A DNA stretch of 64,000 bases from the NCBI RefSeq assembly GCF_002116635.1, contig NZ_LQPW01000005.1:1-64000 (forward strand), given 5' to 3'. This document shows, piece after piece, positions 59,706-64,000 of the stretch; the stretch's first letter is position 1; the number at the start of each line of letters is the position of its first letter. The position numbers and the translations under genes are program-made. A model generated the notes under the pieces. That model saw nothing but the letters and a program-made list of their open reading frames with translations, was not told the DNA's origin and made no database searches. The DNA comes from Mycobacterium szulgai (GTDB lineage Bacteria > Actinomycetota > Actinomycetes > Mycobacteriales > Mycobacteriaceae).

Positions 59706-61256
59706 ATGAGCAAAAGCGCGGTCGACAATATGTCGCGCCGGGAATTTCTGGCCAGACTCGCTGCCGCCACCAGCACCGGGGCCCTTATGTCGTTGGCCGG
59801 GCCAGTGATCGAAAAGGCTTACGGCGCGGGCCCGTGCTCGGGACATTTGACCGACATCGAGCACATCGTGCTGTTGATGCAGGAGAACAGGTCGTTCGAC
59901 CACTATTTCGGCACGCTCTCCAGCATCGACGGGTTCAGCACCGCGTCCCCCTTGTTTGCGCAAAAGGGCTGGAACCCGCAGACCCAGTCGCTGGACCCGG
60001 CCGGCGTTACCATTCCCTATCGCTTCGACACCACCAGGCCCCCGTTGCTCAACGGCGCCTGCATCAACGACCCCGACCACGATTGGGTCACGATGCACCT
60101 GTCCTGGAACGGCGGGGCCTGTGACAATTGGCTGCCGGCGCAAGCACGATCGCGCTCGGTGGCCAACACTCCCGTGACCATGGGATACCATACGCGCCAA
60201 GATCTTCCAGTTCATTTCCTGCTGGCCGATACGTTCACGGTCTGCGACAAATACCATTGCTCGGTATTGGGTCCAACATTTCCCAACCGGCTGTACTGGC
60301 TGAGCGCCTGGCTCGATCCCGACGGTACCGACGGCGGTCCGCTGTTGGAAACCGTCAAAAACTCACCCATCGGAAAATACAGCTGGCGCACCATGCCGCA
60401 AAACCTCAGCGATGCCGGGGTTAGCTGGAAGATATACAGCGACAAGATATTAGGGCCCGCCGTCAACAACTACGTGGGCTATGACCAGATCATGCAGTGG
60501 TTCAAGCAGGCCGGGGATCCGCGTTCGGAATTGGCCCGATTCGGCATCGCTCCGACCTACCCCCGCGACTTCGCTGCCGACGTGAAAGCCAATCGGCTAC
60601 CGAAGGTCTCCTGGCTGATTCCCAACTTCATCGAGTCCGAACACTCCGCGATGCCCAACGCGGGCGGCGCCGTCGCGATGCTGGATACGATGCGGATCCT
60701 GCTTTCCAATCCGGCGGTGTGGGAAAAGACCGCACTGATCATCAGCTATGACGAAAACGGCGGCTACTTCGACCACGTGGTGCCCCCAACCGCGCCGCCG
60801 GGAACGCCAGGCGAGTACGTCACGGTACCTGACATCGACACCGTGGGGGCTTCCGGTGGCATCCGCGGACCGATCGGCTTGGGCTATCGCGTCCCGTGTT
60901 TGGTCATCTCGCCGTACAGCCGCGGCGGGCTGATGGTTCATGACGTGTTCGATCACACCTCACAACTTCGATTGATCGAGCGCCGGTTCGGCGTACCGGT
61001 ACCTAACCTGAGCGCGTGGCGCCGCAGCGTGACCGGCGATATGTCATCGACTTTCAACTTCGCCGTCCCACCAAATCCGTCGCAGGTCAACCTGACTCGG
61101 CCCCGTGTGTTGTCGGCACTGGCGCAATGCGGGCTCGGGCTGGAAGCGGTGACGGGAATCTTTCGGCTGAATCCTCCTTACCGGGTTCCCTATCCGCAGA
61201 CGATGCCCGCCCAGGAGCTCACGCCGGCCAGAGGAATTCCCAGCGGTCCCTGCTGA
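59706..61256 (+). CDS. plc: Phospholipase C (PlcA-D type), Tat-exported
   Basis: A 516-residue acid-phosphatase/phospholipase C family enzyme, the group of mycobacterial PlcA-D. A twin-arginine signal ([11 protein letters not shown]) leads a hydrophobic h-region. Catalytic motifs are [14 protein letters not shown] near residue 60, [15 protein letters not shown], and [16 protein letters not shown]. It cleaves phosphatidylcholine and/or sphingomyelin outside the membrane. GTG codons at 59700 and 59703 are alternative starts. It converges, through two short genes, on a paralog. Confidence 0.93.
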   Translation: MSKSAVDNMSRREFLARLAAATSTGALMSLAGPVIEKAYGAGPCSGHLTDIEHIVLLMQENRSFDHYFGTLSSIDGFSTASPLFAQKGWNPQTQSLDPAGVTIPYRFDTTRPPLLNGACINDPDHDWVTMHLSWNGGACDNWLPAQARSRSVANTPVTMGYHTRQDLPVHFLLADTFTVCDKYHCSVLGPTFPNRLYWLSAWLDPDGTDGGPLLETVKNSPIGKYSWRTMPQNLSDAGVSWKIYSDKILGPAVNNYVGYDQIMQWFKQAGDPRSELARFGIAPTYPRDFAADVKANRLPKVSWLIPNFIESEHSAMPNAGGAVAMLDTMRILLSNPAVWEKTALIISYDENGGYFDHVVPPTAPPGTPGEYVTVPDIDTVGASGGIRGPIGLGYRVPCLVISPYSRGGLMVHDVFDHTSQLRLIERRFGVPVPNLSAWRRSVTGDMSSTFNFAVPPNPSQVNLTRPRVLSALAQCGLGLEAVTGIFRLNPPYRVPYPQTMPAQELTPARGIPSGPC

Positions 61257-61267
61257 AACCCGCGCCC

Positions 61268-61912
61268 TCAAACGAATAACCCCGAGCCCGGCTGGTCCCA
61301 ATAGTCGAGGTTCACCGCGTCGGCTACCGGGCGGCGACGAACGCGACCGTGCTTGCCCTTCGGCCACCCGACCACGATGTGTCCGGCAAGCATCCAGTCC
61401 TCGGGTACGCCGACGGCTTCGCGCAGCAGTCGTTCTCCCCCATACGAGGCCCAGCTCGTCATGCAGGCACCCAGGCCTTGCGCGCGGGCGGCCAGCAGAA
61501 AATTCTGCATCGCGGGGAAAATCGATCCGCCCAGCAACAGCTCGGAGGCCGTCTGGTAGTGCTGTTGCGCGAAGAGCACCGAGGTGAATTCTCCTGCCCG
61601 GTCATGTAATTCGTAAGTCGCGCGGTAGGTACGGGCCCGGCGGCTGTGGTCGTCCGCGCCGGGCCGGCTCATGCCGTAAACCGGCTCGATCACCCCTAGC
61701 GCCTGGGCCGCGGCCTTGGCCACCGCGGCGCGCTGTTGCGGCGACCTCAACACCACGAAACGCCAGGCTTGTGCGTTGGCGCCGGAAGGGGCCCAGGTGG
61801 CCGCTTCCAGGCAGCGCGCCAGGGTGGCGTCGTCCACCGGCTTGTCGGTGAAGCGCCGGATCGTGCGAGCGGTCGACATCACCTCCCACACGTCTCTGGT
61901 TGCGCCTGTCAT
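61268..61912 (-). CDS. Nitroreductase-family flavoprotein
   Basis: A 214-residue FMN-dependent nitroreductase-like protein (TIRRFTDKPVDDATLARCLEAATWAPSGANAQ; GLGACMTSWASYGGERLLREAVG). Members reduce nitro groups or quinones, or catalyse odd flavin chemistry. It is convergent with phospholipase C (11 bp between stops) and divergent from the CMD-family gene with 86 bp between starts. Confidence 0.87.
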   Translation of the reverse strand: MTGATRDVWEVMSTARTIRRFTDKPVDDATLARCLEAATWAPSGANAQAWRFVVLRSPQQRAAVAKAAAQALGVIEPVYGMSRPGADDHSRRARTYRATYELHDRAGEFTSVLFAQQHYQTASELLLGGSIFPAMQNFLLAARAQGLGACMTSWASYGGERLLREAVGVPEDWMLAGHIVVGWPKGKHGRVRRRPVADAVNLDYWDQPGSGLFV

Positions 61913-61998
61913 GAATCCCTGCTTCCTGTCGGTAAGGCAATTCCCGTTTCCGGCAAGCTAATTCGTTGGTCGTCGTTGACGACTCTAAACTCCTTGCT

Positions 61999-62379
61999 AT
62001 GGACAGCGAAACATACCAGCGGGGACGACAGATCCGCTCCGAAGTTCTGGGCAAGGAATACGTCGACAAGGCGATCGCCCAGGCCGACGAATTCACCGGC
62101 CCCCTACAGGATCTCGTCACCGAATACTGCTGGGGCGCGGTATGGGGACGAGAGGGCCTGACCCGAAAGACGCGCAGCATGCTCAATCTGGCCATGACCT
62201 CGGTCCTCAACCGGCCACACGAATTGCGCACCCACATCAGGGCGGCGCTGACCAACGGCGTCACTCGCGAGGAGATCCGCGAGGTCTTCCTGCAGGTTGC
62301 CATCTACGCCGGCGTGCCGGCCGCTGTCGACAGCTTCCGCACCGCCGGCGAGATCTTCGCCGAACTCGACAACGGCTAG
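61999..62379 (+). CDS. Carboxymuconolactone decarboxylase-like protein (PcaC type)
   Basis: A 126-residue protein of the 4-carboxymuconolactone decarboxylase group: YCWGAVWGREGLTRKTRSMLNLAM and HIRAALTNGVTREEIREVFLQVAIYAGVPAA. The CxxC of AhpD-type members is absent, which fits a decarboxylase or structural relative rather than a peroxidase. No other protocatechuate-pathway genes are near. The ATG at 61999 matches the family start. Confidence 0.85.
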   Translation: MDSETYQRGRQIRSEVLGKEYVDKAIAQADEFTGPLQDLVTEYCWGAVWGREGLTRKTRSMLNLAMTSVLNRPHELRTHIRAALTNGVTREEIREVFLQVAIYAGVPAAVDSFRTAGEIFAELDNG

Positions 62380-62386
62380 CTCTTCA

Positions 62387-63955
62387 TCAACAGGGACCGC
62401 TGGGGATCCCACGAGCAGGCGTGGTTTCCTGACCGGGCATCGACTGCGGATAGGGCACCCGATAGGGAAATGGCGAATGGTATGAATTCGCAATGTTCCC
62501 CAGCAACGCGTTCGGTACGCATTGCGGCAGTTTGGCTAATGCTCCCAGTAAGGGATTGTCAAGCTTGGGCGCCGCTGGATTCGCCGGGACGGCGAAGTTG
62601 AAGGCCGATGTCATATCGCCGACCACGCCGTCGCGCCAGGGAGTCAGGTTGGGCACCGGAACGCCGAACCGCGCCCGGATCAACTTCAGCTGTGAGGTGT
62701 GATCGAACGTGTCATGCACCATGAGCGGGCCGCGGGTGTACGGCGACATAAGAATGCACGGAACGCGGATACCCAGACCGATCGGCCCGCGAATACCACC
62801 CGAGCCGGCTACGGCGTTGATGTCGGGCACGGTGATGTATTCGCCTTGCGTCCCCGGCGGCGCCGTCGGCGGTACCACATGGTCGAAGAAGCCGCCGTTT
62901 TCGTCGTAGCTGATGATCAGCACCGACTTTTCCCACACGGCCGGATTGGAGAGCAAAATCTTGAGTGCCTTCACAATTGCGATGGCGCCGACGTTCACCG
63001 GAAACGCCGGATGCTCGGACTCGAGGAACGGCGGAATCAGCCAGGAGACCGCCGGAAGTCTATTCGCTTTCACGTCGTCGGCGAAGTCTCTTGGGTACGC
63101 CGGGGCGATGCCGTAGCGGGCCAGGTTCGACCTCGGATTCTGGGCCTGCATGAAACTCTGGACCAGCCCGTTGTCGGAGAACGGCGAGTTGATGAGTGGC
63201 CCAGTGCTCTTGTCCTGGTACACCTTCCAGCTCACGCCGGCTTCTTCGAGGTTTTGCGGCATGATGCGCCAGCTGTAGTTCGCCGCCGGCGCGAAGCCCG
63301 GCTCGACCAGCACCGGCCCTCCGTTGGTGCCGGCGGGGTCGATGTTGGCGCTGAGCCAGTACAGCCGGTTGGGCAAGGTGCCGCTCAAGACCGAGCAGTG
63401 GTACCCATCGCAGATCGTGAATGTGTCGGCCAGCATGTAGTGAACAGGGATGTCTTTGCGGGTGTAGTAGCCGATGGTTGCGGGTGTGTCGGCAACCGAC
63501 CGGGTCGCCGCCTGTGCCGGCAGCCAACCATTGTTGGCGCCGCCGTTCCACGAATTGTGGATCGCGATCCATTGGTGGTCGGGGTCGTTGACACACTCGC
63601 CGTTGAGAAATGGGCCCCGGGTCGTGTCCAGACGGAATGGCAAGGTATTTCCGGCAGGGTCAAGCGATTGCGTCTGCGGATTCCACCCCGGTTGCGAGAA
63701 CACTACCGGCGGAGTGGGGTCGCCGAACCCGCGGGTGCCTGACAGCGTGCCGAAGTAGTGATCGAATGACCGGTTTTCCTGCATCAACAAGACGATGTGC
63801 TCGATATCGCTCAAATGCCCTTGGCACGGCCCAGCACCGTATGCCTTTTCGATTACCGGGCCGGCCCAGTCCATCAAGAATGCCGCGGCACCGGCGCCGC
63901 TTAGTTTGGCCAGAAATTCTCGGCGTGGGATGCTGCGGAATTTGCTGTCGGCCAC
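62387..63955 (-). CDS. plc: Phospholipase C (PlcA-D type), second copy
   Basis: A 522-residue paralog of the 59706 gene, on the opposite strand. The Tat signal is [11 protein letters not shown]; the same [29 protein letters not shown] and [16 protein letters not shown] motifs occur. It begins at a GTG. The two copies enclose the nitroreductase and CMD-like genes. Phosphate starvation control would be expected for such genes, but its promoter lies at the window's edge and cannot be judged. Confidence 0.93.
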   Translation of the reverse strand: MADSKFRSIPRREFLAKLSGAGAAAFLMDWAGPVIEKAYGAGPCQGHLSDIEHIVLLMQENRSFDHYFGTLSGTRGFGDPTPPVVFSQPGWNPQTQSLDPAGNTLPFRLDTTRGPFLNGECVNDPDHQWIAIHNSWNGGANNGWLPAQAATRSVADTPATIGYYTRKDIPVHYMLADTFTICDGYHCSVLSGTLPNRLYWLSANIDPAGTNGGPVLVEPGFAPAANYSWRIMPQNLEEAGVSWKVYQDKSTGPLINSPFSDNGLVQSFMQAQNPRSNLARYGIAPAYPRDFADDVKANRLPAVSWLIPPFLESEHPAFPVNVGAIAIVKALKILLSNPAVWEKSVLIISYDENGGFFDHVVPPTAPPGTQGEYITVPDINAVAGSGGIRGPIGLGIRVPCILMSPYTRGPLMVHDTFDHTSQLKLIRARFGVPVPNLTPWRDGVVGDMTSAFNFAVPANPAAPKLDNPLLGALAKLPQCVPNALLGNIANSYHSPFPYRVPYPQSMPGQETTPARGIPSGPC

Positions 63956-64000
63956 GGACCGCCTTCCTGGTCAAATACCCGGTCACGATAAAGCGGCCTT

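Overview
The window looks like a slow-growing, non-tuberculous Mycobacterium chromosome of the M. kansasii / M. marinum kind. The evidence is high GC, a PGRS-type glycine/asparagine repeat protein, an MmpS/MmpL pair, a complete yrbEAB-mceABCDEF operon with Mce-associated proteins, many fadE/fadD/CYP genes, twin-arginine phospholipases C, and a block whose order matches Rv0853c-Rv0860 of M. tuberculosis as I remember it. Species cannot be fixed from the sequence alone.

Layout. 1-2407: 3' part of a PE_PGRS-like gene with a short collagen-like tail. 2501-6575: lipid genes (thiolase-like Ltp plus DUF35 partner, small monooxygenase, SGNH hydrolase, F420-type LLM oxidoreductase). 6640-14356: a redox/sulfur-type region. 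It has a CsoR-family repressor with CstR-like residues, tRNA-Cys, mmpS-mmpL, and a divergent DUF302 / AhpD-thioredoxin-CxxC miniprotein-peroxiredoxin-PIG-L cluster. Three promoter regions carry the same ATACCC-N4-GGGTAT-type operator. 14484-24853: FAD monooxygenase, then fadB, fadA, dapC, three START-like proteins, far and pdc. 24855-28309: Bfd ferredoxin, a two-domain unknown, a FadD3-like ligase and an amidohydrolase. 28398-35661: lipoprotein, small secreted proteins, TetR and cytochrome P450, a repeat-rich gap with three hairpin elements, and an orphan cytochrome-oxidase III/IV-like membrane operon opposite a second TetR. 35857-50943: Mce-associated pair, small secreted proteins, the mce operon on the minus strand, and CaiB and aldehyde dehydrogenase upstream of it. 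51242-59609: SDR, 3Fe-4S ferredoxin and P450, a second Mce-associated pair, two acyl-CoA dehydrogenases, a SnoaL-like protein and an SDR-type epimerase. 59706-63955: two tail-to-tail phospholipases C around a nitroreductase and a carboxymuconolactone decarboxylase-like protein.

How it fits together. The 27-59 kb region reads as an uptake-plus-catabolism zone for a hydrophobic, probably cyclic or sterol/terpenoid-like substrate: Mce importer, P450s with ferredoxin, alcohol and aldehyde dehydrogenases, CoA transferase/ligase and acyl-CoA dehydrogenases. Repeated palindromes in its promoters suggest shared control: GAGAAT-N3-ATTCTC at four places, GCTAAGCA-N3-GCTCAGC at two, and TTCTC-N7-GAGAA at three intergenic gaps between divergent small exported-protein genes. 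The most interesting candidate system is the CstR-like regulon at 6.6-14.4 kb, which appears to couple a thiol/persulfide-type sensor to an MmpS/MmpL lipid exporter and to a thioredoxin/peroxiredoxin cassette.
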